Part shown: one piece after another, positions 45,357 to 54,788 of the stretch
How positions within the stretch are numbered: position 1 is the first letter of the stretch
Layout of the letters: each line of letters begins with the position of its first letter
Origin: Glaciecola sp028401415
GTDB taxonomy: Bacteria; Pseudomonadota; Gammaproteobacteria; Enterobacterales; Alteromonadaceae
Reading direction: 5' to 3'
DNA length: 64,000 bases
Assembly (NCBI RefSeq): GCF_028401415.2
Contig: NZ_CP171821.2
Location: forward strand, 2,418,001-2,482,000
Made by a program: the position numbers and the translations under genes
The notes under the pieces: model-generated
The model's input: the letters and a program-made list of their open reading frames with translations, nothing else
What the model was told of the DNA's origin: nothing
The model's database searches: none

Positions 45357-45674
45357 CTGTATAGAGTCTGCTTAAAGCACGTTCAATGCCAAATTGATCA
45401 TATGTTTAGGATTTATTTTGACGCCATGTAGAATGCGCCCTTGAATCGATACTAGGGTGTACTAGACGGGGGTTTTAAAACGGAAAGATATGACCGGTGA
45501 TCGTTTACCGATGTCGAAAACCTGCCCCCAGTAATATCGATATATCAACCTTTGTCATGAATTTGACGCGTGGTGTTTTGACGCATAGAACATTGGAGCG
45601 TGTCGCATTAATACTGTCTGACCCGTATCAAAAGCAATAGAACATGAGTAAGGATAATTCACCCGAACTCTGGA
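45357..45674. other. 318-base intergenic region with a degenerate element-A end
   Basis: The left half should contain the chemoreceptor promoter (minus strand). No gene is visible. The last 20 bases (45654-45673) resemble the first 20 bases of the adjacent inverted-repeat element at 16 of 20 positions, so this looks like an old or partial end of the same element. Confidence 0.5.
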
Positions 45675-45881
45675 TAATTAACCTCAACTCGGGATAAGCG
45701 ATAGTGCAAATGTTTGTTTTAACGATGTATTTAATAAATTGTCACCAAGTAGTGATAAAAACGTGACGTGCAAGGCGCAAAAGAGACGTAATAGTTATTC
45801 TATTGCTCGCTTTTGCAACGCAGTAATTCGCGTTTTTATCGCTGCTTGGCGCTGTCGCTTATCCCGAGTTGAGGTTAATTA
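45675..45881. mobile_element. Element A, copy 1: 207-bp MITE-like inverted-repeat element
   Basis: The terminal inverted repeats are perfect over 27 bp, beginning TAATTAACCTCAACTCGGG. A second internal inverted repeat of about 21 bp (45743-45763 with 45831-45851) makes the whole element able to fold as a nested hairpin. There is no coding capacity. A second copy at 57961-58167 has the same length and differs at about 13 positions (about 94% identity, counted by eye). The last three bases on the minus strand form the TAA stop codon of the CIA30 gene. A TA or TAA target duplication is possible. Confidence 0.9.
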
Positions 45882-46529
45882 AAGCGTCGTTGCATTTTGC
45901 TCTATACGTTTTAATTTAAGCGCAAAGGCGCCCGTTTTTTTATCCGCCAGCATAAAGCCAAGTTGCGCTATATCGTCGAACTGCAAAGGTGGAGCATCGC
46001 TCACTAAACGACCGCGAAAACGAGGCACAAAATCTGATTCAGTAAAACGAATAATACTCGTTTCACCTTTTTGAGTGCTGAAGCTGGCCACATATGCTAC
46101 ACCGTCTACAAAACGATTGGTGCGCAGCCTAAATTGATAGTCTCGGCCATCGCCTTGTACTTCAATGGACATGCGTGTGCCACTTTGCCAATCGGGGTTA
46201 TTGTACACTCGACGTATGGATGCAAACCCGCCATTGTTTTCTAATGAAAGCATGCCATCAAAGACTAAGTATTCGCCATCGCCCGCAATTCGCGCGCGCG
46301 AACGCCCGCCCATTACCGTATCGTTCACAATGACCCAATTATTCAACTCTGCATCACTTGTAAAGTCGATAGAAACATTTGCATTTGTACTGCTAGTGTT
46401 ATTCTTAGCTTGCATAAAGGTTGAATAGTCTGAGACCCAAGTGTTTGTTGTGAGTAAATTGGCATAACGCTCATTTGGCGCAATCAATAAGATTAGGCTT
46501 AAAACAGATATGACAATTGTTAGATACAT
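45879..46529 (-). CDS. CIA30-domain protein with N-terminal membrane anchor/signal
   Basis: 216 residues from ATG 46529. An N-terminal hydrophobic stretch (MYLTIVISVLSLILLIA) is followed by a CIA30 (complex I intermediate-associated protein 30) type galactose-binding-like domain: LNNWVIVNDTVMGGRSRARI, LSLENNGGFASIRRVY, YQFRLRTNRFVDGVAY, RGRLVSDAPPLQFDDI. Bacterial members are of unknown function. Upstream in-frame starts (up to 46682) fall inside repeat element B and are unlikely to be original. The TAA stop is the terminal triplet of element A, so the native C-terminus may have been altered. The gene is bracketed by two unrelated mobile repeats. Confidence 0.82.
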   Translation of the reverse strand: MYLTIVISVLSLILLIAPNERYANLLTTNTWVSDYSTFMQAKNNTSSTNANVSIDFTSDAELNNWVIVNDTVMGGRSRARIAGDGEYLVFDGMLSLENNGGFASIRRVYNNPDWQSGTRMSIEVQGDGRDYQFRLRTNRFVDGVAYVASFSTQKGETSIIRFTESDFVPRFRGRLVSDAPPLQFDDIAQLGFMLADKKTGAFALKLKRIEQNATTL

Positions 46530-46560
46530 TCTGCAGTCCAGACAAGTTAACTTAATACCG

Positions 46561-46832
46561 ATTAGGGCATGTTGATCTTTGCTGTATGAATTTTGTGCGC
46601 TCTGTGTGTTCATCGATCGCGGCACATGCTCGCAGGTGCAGTGTATCTGCATCAAGAGCATGTAACAAAGAGCGGTGGACACACAGAGCGTACCCTACGG
46701 GCAGCGCTTGTGCACCATTTATACTGCATCATCGCAATTTTATGTAGATGACTACACTTCAATCGCGCTTCTTTGTCTAAATAGCGCACAAACTGCTGCA
46801 AAATCATACAGAAAAGATCAACACGCCCTAAT
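46561..46832. mobile_element. Element B: 272-bp non-autonomous IS/MITE-like element
   Basis: Terminal inverted repeats of 29 bp with two mismatches: left ATTAGGGCATGTTGATCTTT (46561 onward) and right, read on the other strand, ATTAGGGCGTGTTGATCTTT (46832 downward). Similarity continues for some bases inward. No transposase is encoded; small frames inside have no recognisable product. It lies 32 bases upstream of the CIA30 start and 194 bases upstream of the sulfatase start, so it may supply or disturb promoters. A single related end is found at 60444-60486. Confidence 0.8.
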
Positions 46833-47025
46833 AAGAGCAAAGTGAAAGAATCGTTCACTACTGGGTGTTTATCCTTCACTAAGCTCTTAATATACAGGCG
46901 TGCTTCAGCGTATCGTCAAAACTAGGGCTCATCACATTTTATAAACTGAAATTGTGTTTACTCAATTTACTTTATTGTTAAGCGCGCACAGACTAAAGGT
47001 CAATAATCATTAAAGGTTATCGTTT

Positions 47026-48534
47026 ATGCATTCAGTGCGTCAGTTATTTATGTTTAGAATATTCACATTAAGCTCGATACTTGTGATGGCGGCATGTTCA
47101 CCCTTAAAACAGAGTGAACAGCTTGAAGAGGCGTCAGTGGCGTCAGCCATATCTGAACAGGTCAATGACAAGAGCGACACTGCACCTGCGAACATCGTAT
47201 TAATCTTAACTGATGATCAAGGGTATGCTGATACATCTTTATTTGGACAGGACGCATACGCCACTCCCAATATAGACAGTATTGCCGAACAAGGCGCGAT
47301 GCTCACTCAATTTTACGTTGCGCAGCCGGTATGCAGCACCTCGCGCGCAGCGTTGCTAACGGGCAGCTATCCAAATCGCATTGGCCTTGCTGGCGCGTTG
47401 TTCCCTACACCACTCACTGACGGACCTGCTATTGGACTTAATCCTGATGAAGAAACGCTAGCGGAACTCTTGCAAGAACAAGGATATGCAACTGCCCTTT
47501 TTGGTAAGTGGCATCTGGGCGATGTTGAAGAGTTCTTGCCAAATAATCATGGCTTTGACGAATATTATGGCATCCCATATTCAAACGACATGTGGAGTGC
47601 TAACGCTAACCCTAGCTATCCCTTTGATGCACTACCTGTCATCAGCCAAAATAAGGTGGTTAAAACCTTAACAGATGACCAGTCAAACTTAACGGTAGAA
47701 CTCACTGAAAAAAGCGTCGAATTTATCGAGAAAAATGCCGAGCAACCCTTCTTCATGATGCTTGCACATCCACAGCCTCATGTTCCTTTGTTTGTTTCTG
47801 AGCGCTTTAGAGGCAAATCGGGTGCGGGGCTTTATGGTGATGTCATCATGGAAATTGACTGGTCTACAGGCGAAATACTGAACGCACTTGAAGCTCAAGG
47901 ACTTAACGACAATACCATTGTGATCTTTTTGGCAGACAATGGCCCATGGCTAACTTATAGCAACCATGCAGGATCCGCTGGCGATTTGCGCGACGGTAAA
48001 TTCAGTGTTTACGAAGGCGGTGTGCGCACGCCAATGCATATTAAATGGCCTGCTCGCCTGGCGGCAAATACGAAAATAGATGTTCCTATGATGAGCATCG
48101 ATTTGCTGCCTACTTTGACTAAACTTGCCGGCGCGCGATTGCCTAAAAAAGAAATAGATGGAAAGGATATCTGGCCTATTATCAGCGCCGTGCAGTCAAC
48201 ACCTGCACATGAAGCGTATTATTTTTATACACGCGAAAATGACTTGAGCGCGGTGCGCTATGGCGATTGGAAGCTGGTGTATCCACACGTACGCAATGTA
48301 GTGCTGGAGGCAGGCAGTGACGGCAATAGGGGAAAAGATGAATTCCCAATGTTTGACGAAATGCAGCTGTTTAACATAGCAAAGGACCCTGGTGAAACCA
48401 ACAATGTGATAGATAAACATCCCGACATTGTCATCACCATTGAAGCGCTAGCGGACAAAATGAGAGCCGAATTGGGAGATAACCTTCGAGATGTAAAGGG
48501 AAGTGAAAACCGCCCGATTGGACGTTTGGAATAG
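47026..48534 (+). CDS. Sulfatase (S1 family) lipoprotein
   Basis: 502 residues. The signal peptide has a lipobox (LVMAACSP). The sulfatase domain starts NIVLILTDDQGYADTSLFGQ with metal-binding Asp residues. The active-site segment is PVCSTSRAALLTGSYP: the Cys to be converted to formylglycine is present, but the third position is Thr where the usual motif has Pro or Ala (CxPxR/CxAxR). GKWHLGD and FLADNGPW follow as expected. It probably removes sulfate esters from marine polysaccharides. A maturase is not in the window. No glycoside hydrolase is adjacent. Confidence 0.9.
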   Translation: MHSVRQLFMFRIFTLSSILVMAACSPLKQSEQLEEASVASAISEQVNDKSDTAPANIVLILTDDQGYADTSLFGQDAYATPNIDSIAEQGAMLTQFYVAQPVCSTSRAALLTGSYPNRIGLAGALFPTPLTDGPAIGLNPDEETLAELLQEQGYATALFGKWHLGDVEEFLPNNHGFDEYYGIPYSNDMWSANANPSYPFDALPVISQNKVVKTLTDDQSNLTVELTEKSVEFIEKNAEQPFFMMLAHPQPHVPLFVSERFRGKSGAGLYGDVIMEIDWSTGEILNALEAQGLNDNTIVIFLADNGPWLTYSNHAGSAGDLRDGKFSVYEGGVRTPMHIKWPARLAANTKIDVPMMSIDLLPTLTKLAGARLPKKEIDGKDIWPIISAVQSTPAHEAYYFYTRENDLSAVRYGDWKLVYPHVRNVVLEAGSDGNRGKDEFPMFDEMQLFNIAKDPGETNNVIDKHPDIVITIEALADKMRAELGDNLRDVKGSENRPIGRLE

Positions 48535-48666
48535 CGAAACACGCTGAGGTGAATAGCATCTTATTGGCACCTTCTATCGGATGCTATATAGCAAACTGCT
48601 AGCATGATTTTAATCCTTGGTTTCCATTTATAGTTCACTGTCAACAAATTGGAGAAAAGGTTTGAG

Positions 48667-50010
48667 TCAAAGCATAGGCAAGGCCACTTTCACCTCAAGA
48701 CCACCTCCCCCACGGTTGTTCAGCGCAATCTGACCATGATGCGCCTCAACAATTTCCCGGCATAAAGCCAAACCTAATCCAGTGCCCGAGCTTTTGGTTG
48801 AATAAAATGGAATAAGCACAGAGCTTAGCTGCTCGCTAGGGATGCCATGGCCTGCGTCTTTAACGGTAATGACAAGCTGCCTGAGAATTGGCTCAGGCTT
48901 GATTGTTACCGCTATGCCAGAAACATCGGAGCCAGATTCATGTGCATTTTTGAGTAGATTGATTAGCAATTGTTCTAGCTGCGGTCCATCCCCATGCATA
49001 ATCACATCTTGATTAACATCATAGTCAAACTGCCACTGCACGCGAAGTTTTGCTAAGAGCGATTTGCTGCTCAGTGCTTCAATTTTAGGCTCTGGAATTT
49101 TGGCGAATTTACCATAGCCTTGTACAAACTGATTCAAGTGTGCGATACGATCGTCAATGGTATAAAAAACGCGTTTTAGCTTATCAGAAACGGCTTTTCC
49201 AGAAACACTCTCATCCTCTTTTTGAAGTTGTTCACTGAGTAATCTACCGCTATGAAGCATGGAGGAAATAGGACCCAAACTGTTATTTAACTCATGGCTG
49301 ATGACACGTATTACTTTTTTCCATACCGCCACTTCCTGACGGCTAATTTCACGGCTCATGTGTTTCAAAATGAATAATCGATGGGACTGATTGTTCAGTA
49401 AAAAATGGCCAATCGTCATGTGCCAAGTTTGTGCCGCTTCGTTTTCAGATTCACGAGAATCTAAGGTGAATAAACCCTCTCTGGCACTTTTTATAACGTT
49501 TTGTGCGCTTGGAGAAATCGTATCGAGCAAGTCTTCAAGAGACTTACCTTCAATTGCATGTTTTGCATGAAAAAACCGTCGAGCCGCTATGTTGCTGAAG
49601 ACTACCAGCCCTTCATCGTTTACCAAAAACAACGTTTGTGGAGAGCTTTGAGTAATTTTATCGAGCAATAGCTCGCGTTGATACAGCCAATGTTTTTCTG
49701 TTCGAAGGTGGGTCACGGTCTCGTTGTAAAGCTCGCACAAATGTCCAATTTCATCATCAGACTTTCTGGCAAGTGTGGTTGAGAACTCCCTGTCTTTTAG
49801 GTTAAGTAAGCCAATCTCAAGGGCATCTAAGCCTTCTTTTACATCTTTGAAAAAGAATTTAGCGATTGCCAATGCAACAACCAGCATCCCGGTGGAGCCT
49901 GCTATCATGAGGGATACATCCAATTCTGCGAATAAGAACATCGGCACACAGGCTAAGAGACTTACCAAGGAACAAATACAATACAAGCGAGTACTAATAT
50001 TCAATTTCAT
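48667..50010 (-). CDS. NtrY-like membrane sensor histidine kinase
   Basis: 447 residues. Two N-terminal membrane helices (about 10-27 and 32-52) have almost no periplasmic loop, so the signal is probably sensed in or near the membrane. HAMP-like (about 55-100) and PAS (about 110-215) regions follow. HisKA has VISHELNNSLGPISSML. HATPase_c has LLINLLKNAHESGSD, DAGHGIPSEQ and GTGLGLALCREIVEAHHG. The HELNNSLGPI form is typical of NtrY/NtrB-type kinases that pair with sigma-54 activators, and the NtrC-type gene overlaps it by 17 bases. It is the last gene of the export operon. Confidence 0.92.
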   Translation of the reverse strand: MKLNISTRLYCICSLVSLLACVPMFLFAELDVSLMIAGSTGMLVVALAIAKFFFKDVKEGLDALEIGLLNLKDREFSTTLARKSDDEIGHLCELYNETVTHLRTEKHWLYQRELLLDKITQSSPQTLFLVNDEGLVVFSNIAARRFFHAKHAIEGKSLEDLLDTISPSAQNVIKSAREGLFTLDSRESENEAAQTWHMTIGHFLLNNQSHRLFILKHMSREISRQEVAVWKKVIRVISHELNNSLGPISSMLHSGRLLSEQLQKEDESVSGKAVSDKLKRVFYTIDDRIAHLNQFVQGYGKFAKIPEPKIEALSSKSLLAKLRVQWQFDYDVNQDVIMHGDGPQLEQLLINLLKNAHESGSDVSGIAVTIKPEPILRQLVITVKDAGHGIPSEQLSSVLIPFYSTKSSGTGLGLALCREIVEAHHGQIALNNRGGGGLEVKVALPML

Positions 50011-51346
50011 ATTTCGCTAAACGTCGATAAAGAGCCTGACGACTCATCCCAAACTGCCGAGCAACTCTTGCAATTACGCCCTCGTGCATGCGCATAGCTT
50101 GTTCAAGCGCTTCTTTATCTGGTTCATTTACCTGCCTTCTACCAGCGTCTTCGTGTACGTTGTGCCTGTTTGCTGCACTGGCCAAGTCTAAAAAGTCTTC
50201 GGCATCAATTACGCCCTCAGGCTTGAGCACAGCAACACGTTTGCAGGCATTTTCAAGCTCTCTCACATTACCGGGCCAAGCGTGAGCAAGTAAAATATTC
50301 TCGGCTGAATGGCTAATAACACGATCAGGTAAAAAGTGTGACACAAGGGGCATAATGTCGTCCACTCTCTCACTGAGGGCAGGTAGATTTAGCTCAATCA
50401 CGTTTAAGCGATAATACAAATCTTCGCGGAATTCGCCGTTTGCAATTTGATCTAGCAAGTTTGCATTGGTAGCCGAAATGACTCTCACATTCACACTTTG
50501 AGTTTTCACCGAACCTAAACGCTCAAATTGCCCTGTTTGTAATACTCGCAATAGCTTGGTTTGCCCTGCATGATTCAAATTGCCAATTTCGTCTAAAAAC
50601 AAGGTGCCACCGTCTGCCGCCTCAAATCGTCCAATTCTCGCTTTACTGATCCCAGTGTATGCGCCTGCCTCTGCACCAAAAAGCTCAGCTTCCATTAAGT
50701 CACTGGGAAGTGCGCCGCAGTTTACTTTTACAAATGGCATATTCTTAATCGCTGAATGAGCTTGCACTAGCTCGGCGATTTTCTCTTTACCTGAACCATT
50801 TGCCCCCGTAATCAGCACGGATATATCAGATGGAGCCACTTGAATTGCCATATCTACAACCCGCTGCATCGCCGCACTTGCATACACAAGACCGATGCCT
50901 TTGGCTGCACTTTTAGTATCATCAAAGGTCTGCTGAGTACGCTTTAACTGCTGACTTTGCTTTTTGCTGCTGCCAAGCTCAATCAAATTGTTAATAGTGG
51001 TAATGAGTTTGGCGTCATCCCAAGGCTTGGCAATATAGTCTGCCGCCCCCGACTTAACCAACTCTACCGCCTGCTCCAAGTCTGTCCATGCAGTTATTAA
51101 AATAATAGGCAGGTCGGGTACGAGCTCTCTGAGAGCGTTAAACAGACTCTTTCCTTCTTCACCGGAAGTAGTGTCTCTGGTGAAGTTCATATCTTGAATT
51201 ACAAGCGAGACGCGTACCTGATTCACAAGAGAAAGGGCTTCTTGTGGCGTCGTTGTGGTGATCACTTCAAATCCATGAATTTCAAGTAAAAGCGACATCG
51301 CCTCAAGCACCGCGCGTGTGTCATCTACGACTAATATTTTACTCAT
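49994..51346 (-). CDS. NtrC-family sigma-54-dependent response regulator
   Basis: 450 residues. The receiver (about 1-120) has LVVDDTRAVLEAMSL and phosphoacceptor VIQDMNF. The AAA+ domain (about 150-380) has Walker A GANGSGKEKIAEL and GGTLFLDEIGNLNH. Its sigma-54-contacting loop reads GAYTGI instead of GAFTGA. A Fis-type HTH (about 405-450) contains VARQFGMSRQALYRRL. It should activate the sigma-54 promoter upstream of the membrane fusion gene when phosphorylated by the adjacent kinase. It follows the second permease gene, so regulator and exporter appear to share one operon. Confidence 0.93.
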   Translation of the reverse strand: MSKILVVDDTRAVLEAMSLLLEIHGFEVITTTTPQEALSLVNQVRVSLVIQDMNFTRDTTSGEEGKSLFNALRELVPDLPIILITAWTDLEQAVELVKSGAADYIAKPWDDAKLITTINNLIELGSSKKQSQQLKRTQQTFDDTKSAAKGIGLVYASAAMQRVVDMAIQVAPSDISVLITGANGSGKEKIAELVQAHSAIKNMPFVKVNCGALPSDLMEAELFGAEAGAYTGISKARIGRFEAADGGTLFLDEIGNLNHAGQTKLLRVLQTGQFERLGSVKTQSVNVRVISATNANLLDQIANGEFREDLYYRLNVIELNLPALSERVDDIMPLVSHFLPDRVISHSAENILLAHAWPGNVRELENACKRVAVLKPEGVIDAEDFLDLASAANRHNVHEDAGRRQVNEPDKEALEQAMRMHEGVIARVARQFGMSRQALYRRLAKYEIEY

Positions 51347-51389
51347 CTATTTTCTCATTTTTTATTCGTTCTAAGTAATATTGAGAAAG

Positions 51390-52601
51390 CTAAACACTGC
51401 GAGTAGCCACGCTTGGCGATATGCTCGCTGCCTTGGTAGCAGGGAAAAATACCGACGTTAAGCTAACAACCAAAACAAATATAGCAGTAGCAAAGACATA
51501 GGTGTTATCAAGCGCAGGTAGCGAATAAAGCTGCAGCAAGAATTGCCCGAGGTAAATCGCACCAATTGCCCCCAAAATCAGCCCCATAGTGCAAATCAGA
51601 ACATTTTCGATGACAAAGTAACGCACAATGTCGCGCTTTTTAGCGCCAAGAGCGCGCCTTGTGCCAATTTGCTTGGTGCGTTTATTAATATTAAATACGG
51701 TTAGTCCGAATATGCCAAGTGCTGTAACCAATACCAGAATGATGACCAATACAACAAGCATGCGCATCATCAGTGTATCTGAAGCGTTGTACTCTTGCTT
51801 GGCGACATCGAAACCACGCAGGTTTGTCACCACTCGTTCGTTGTAATTGTTAAGAATAAGCTCTTCAACTTGCCCCATTATTGCTTCGCGCTGTCCAGGT
51901 TCTGTACGCACAACCATTTTCTGAAAATTTAGCTCAGAGTTCATTGGCATGATGATATATTGATCAGACGCACTATCGCGTAACCACGGCCCTTTCATCT
52001 TTTCAACAATACCGATTATTTCCAAAGGAAAGGGGCCAAAGTATATGGTCTTGCCAAGCGCAGGCTCATCCTCAAACATTTTCTGAGCAAAGGTACGCGA
52101 CACAATGCCCACCGTAGGCACGCCATCCTCAATTTGGTCATACTGGATCACAACATCCTCTTGCGTAAAATTGCGACCTTCTGAAACATTCAGCCCTAAA
52201 CTTTCAAGCGCGTTTTCGTCTCCAAAGGTGTAAGAGGCCCTTACCGACTTGTGGTCATCTTCACTTGGACCATCCATAAAATTACCTCCCGATCCGCTTC
52301 CCGATAAAGGCACTTCACTCATATGCGCCGCATTTATTACGCCTGGAAGCTCACGCAGACTTTGCTCATCGTTTTGAATCTGCTGCAGCTTATCAATGTC
52401 GCTTCCGTAAGTCATGATGGTGAAACTAAAGAGGTCTTGCTCGGGATAGCCTGTTTCTTGATTAAGATATTCCAAGCGATCTGTGATGATAAACGCCGCA
52501 TTACTGACGATCGCCAGAGTAATAGCAATTTGTACCAATAACATCAGTGCGCCTGCTTTGGAGCGACAAAGCGCATTAAAAATAGGTTTAATTTCTAACA
52601 T
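51390..52601 (-). CDS. MacB/FtsX-type ABC transporter permease
   Basis: 403 residues. An N-terminal membrane helix (about 18-40, GALMLLVQIAITLAIVSNAA), a large periplasmic MacB_PCD-like domain (about 45-275) and three C-terminal helices follow. TRRALGAKKRDIVRYFVIEN is the coupling segment of MacB-type permeases. It probably forms a heterodimer with the permease at 52612 and works with the separate ATPase. It lies 10 bases after that gene's stop. Confidence 0.9.
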   Translation of the reverse strand: MLEIKPIFNALCRSKAGALMLLVQIAITLAIVSNAAFIITDRLEYLNQETGYPEQDLFSFTIMTYGSDIDKLQQIQNDEQSLRELPGVINAAHMSEVPLSGSGSGGNFMDGPSEDDHKSVRASYTFGDENALESLGLNVSEGRNFTQEDVVIQYDQIEDGVPTVGIVSRTFAQKMFEDEPALGKTIYFGPFPLEIIGIVEKMKGPWLRDSASDQYIIMPMNSELNFQKMVVRTEPGQREAIMGQVEELILNNYNERVVTNLRGFDVAKQEYNASDTLMMRMLVVLVIILVLVTALGIFGLTVFNINKRTKQIGTRRALGAKKRDIVRYFVIENVLICTMGLILGAIGAIYLGQFLLQLYSLPALDNTYVFATAIFVLVVSLTSVFFPATKAASISPSVATRSV

Positions 52602-52611
52602 GGTATCACTC

Positions 52612-53934
52612 CTATTGCGTTTTTAAGTAGATGGCAGGCGCAGTTTTACACACCAAATAGGCTGGATATAATCCCGCCAAAATGCACGCCAGCACTGAAA
52701 TAACGGGCGCGGCGAGAAGCATTGATATATCCATGGTAGCTAGCGCGCTGTAGTATTCATAGGTTTGGCGCACTCCCCAAAGACCAAGCTGCGCAATGCC
52801 AATACCAACAAGGCCACCGAAGATACCCAGCATGCCTACTTCAACTAGATGCTGTGCGAATATTTGTCTTTTGCTGGCGCCAAGAGCACGCCTTACACCG
52901 CTTTCTGGTGCTCGTTTAAGAAACTTGCCAAGTAACAGACCTAAAATATTGGCCAAACAAACAATCAAAAACATAAAACTCAGGCCGACTAAAATTCGAT
53001 TATCTTCATCGACGACTTCGTTGTATTCAAGCCACTGGCTAACATCCCGAATAGCGTAGCGAACACTTTCACTCTCGAATCTGCCGAGCTTTTCCTGCTC
53101 AATCATATAGGCGTTTATATATTCAAAGTATTGCGCTAACTCCTGCTCGTTTGGTATTTCTGCCCAAAACTGTATCCACCATAACTCCGAGTTAAGTCTG
53201 TCTTGATAAGTCAGTATTTCCTCGTATTTCCAGCCGTTGGTATTTCCCCATGTGGGCAGCTCCAAAGCAGGTAAAAGGCTAAACGGAATAAATACATTCT
53301 CGGTATCATTGAACGCACCGTTGGTCAGGTCGTAGTACTTAATGTGGATATCCCAGTGTGCAATTACACCGACAATTTCAAAACTGGTCTCATCCAAATA
53401 GATAGATTGACCCACCGAGTTCTCGCCACCAAAGAGTGTTTCGTTTAGCTCCTGACTGATAACAACCACGGGCGCAGCGCCTTCTTCTTGGAGCGCGCTC
53501 CACGCGCCTCCATATAGAAACTTGATTTCAAACATCTCAAAAAAATCATATCCAGTGGCGCGTGCCGATTCGAGCATCGGTTTTAGGCCTTTTGAATCTG
53601 CGTCATCACCCAGGTGCAAGGTAAAGCCCGTTCGCATAGACGGTACCTTTCGTTCTGGAATATCGGCTTGATACAATGCCATCGCATCTTTATAAGTAAT
53701 ATTCCGATTCCAGTTATTTTCATTTGAAAACTCGTCATCGTCAGCCGTGGCTAATTGCACGGCAAATAACTGTTCACTTTTGTTTGGGATAGGATTAGAA
53801 GCCATCATGTGATAAACCGACAAACTGGTCATGGTAATACCAATGCCTAGCGCAATTGCCATCACCATCAGCAGTGAAGTAGATGGCGTGCTTTTAAAGC
53901 TTCTCCACGCCATATCAATATAATATGCAAACAT
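52612..53934 (-). CDS. MacB/FtsX-type ABC transporter permease
   Basis: 440 residues from ATG 53934, which follows the ATPase stop by one base and has AGGGG upstream. The N-terminal helix (SLLMVMAIALGIGITMTSLS), periplasmic domain (about 45-310) and three C-terminal helices match MacB-type permeases. GVRRALGASKRQIFAQHLVE is the coupling motif. An in-frame start at 54048 would add 38 residues inside the ATPase gene and is rejected. It is a paralogue of the next permease gene. Confidence 0.9.
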   Translation of the reverse strand: MFAYYIDMAWRSFKSTPSTSLLMVMAIALGIGITMTSLSVYHMMASNPIPNKSEQLFAVQLATADDDEFSNENNWNRNITYKDAMALYQADIPERKVPSMRTGFTLHLGDDADSKGLKPMLESARATGYDFFEMFEIKFLYGGAWSALQEEGAAPVVVISQELNETLFGGENSVGQSIYLDETSFEIVGVIAHWDIHIKYYDLTNGAFNDTENVFIPFSLLPALELPTWGNTNGWKYEEILTYQDRLNSELWWIQFWAEIPNEQELAQYFEYINAYMIEQEKLGRFESESVRYAIRDVSQWLEYNEVVDEDNRILVGLSFMFLIVCLANILGLLLGKFLKRAPESGVRRALGASKRQIFAQHLVEVGMLGIFGGLVGIGIAQLGLWGVRQTYEYYSALATMDISMLLAAPVISVLACILAGLYPAYLVCKTAPAIYLKTQ

Positions 53935-53935
53935 A

Positions 53936-54697
53936 TTAAGCCCCTTGGTGTGAGGTAGATGCGCCGGCAATGGCCGCCGTTGAACTTGAGCGCAGTTCGC
54001 TTGCGCCTGCTTGCGGCTGATAAAGTGTAAAGTCAGCCAACTGACCATCCACTACTTGTATGTTTCGTGGTGCGCGCCGGGCAAGTTCAGGGTCGTGAGT
54101 TACCATGATAATGGTCGCACCCTCTTGATTAATCTGCTCTAAAAGCTCCATTACTTGACGTGCCATAAGACTGTCTAAGTTTCCCGTTGGCTCATCCGCT
54201 AACAAGAACCTCGGCTGCCCTGCTAATGCACGCGCAATAGCAACACGCTGCTGCTGACCGCCAGAAAGCTGCTGAGGCAAATGCTTAGCTCGGCTGCCAA
54301 GGCCAACTTTTTCCAAGCACTCTTGGATGCGGCGCTTGCGCTCACTCGATTTAATACCACGATATCTAAGCGGCACTTCAATATTTTCGTAGAGATTTAA
54401 ATCAGAAATAAGGTTAAATCCCTGAAAGATAAATCCAATTTTTTGATTACGTAAGTCGGCTCGCTGATTGTCATTAAGCTCCCCAACATTCACGCCATCC
54501 AATGAGTACTGACCGCCACTGAAGCTCTCCAGCATGCCTGCAATATTCAAAAAGGTGGTTTTGCCTGAGCCAGAGGGGCCGGTCACAGCGATAAACTCAC
54601 CTTCTTCCACCTCTAGATTAAAGTCGCGCAAGGCATGAGTTTGCACTTTTTCGGTTTGGTATACTTTGCTGACATTCTTCATTGATAACATGTGCAT
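53936..54697 (-). CDS. ABC transporter ATPase, MacB/LolD type
   Basis: 253 residues. Walker A TGPSGSGKTTFLNIAG, Q-loop FIFQGFNLI, signature LSGGQQQRVAIARALAG and Walker B FLLADEPTGNLDS are all present, with the H-loop in VTHDPELA. The C-terminal 30 residues are a Ser/Ala-rich tail (ASELRSSSTAAIAGASTS). It energises the two permeases downstream. The MacB-like group extrudes peptides, lipoproteins or toxins from the periplasm rather than pumping across the inner membrane (family knowledge). Confidence 0.95.
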   Translation of the reverse strand: MHMLSMKNVSKVYQTEKVQTHALRDFNLEVEEGEFIAVTGPSGSGKTTFLNIAGMLESFSGGQYSLDGVNVGELNDNQRADLRNQKIGFIFQGFNLISDLNLYENIEVPLRYRGIKSSERKRRIQECLEKVGLGSRAKHLPQQLSGGQQQRVAIARALAGQPRFLLADEPTGNLDSLMARQVMELLEQINQEGATIIMVTHDPELARRAPRNIQVVDGQLADFTLYQPQAGASELRSSSTAAIAGASTSHQGA

Positions 54698-54788
54698 TTC
54701 CTTGTTCGTTATATGTTTGGTGTTAGTTGCTTCGCTTCACATATGTCGCAATACAGCTCTTTTGTCGCGAGAAGCAGCGAATAATTTA

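Noticed and set aside
46652..46879. 75-residue frame on the minus strand overlapping element B
   Set aside because: It spans the inverted repeat and its flank and has no recognisable product; similar frames arise by chance in such elements.
48553..48587. Inverted repeat ATAGCATC / GATGCTAT after the sulfatase gene
   Set aside because: Long loop and no T tract, so it is not a convincing terminator.
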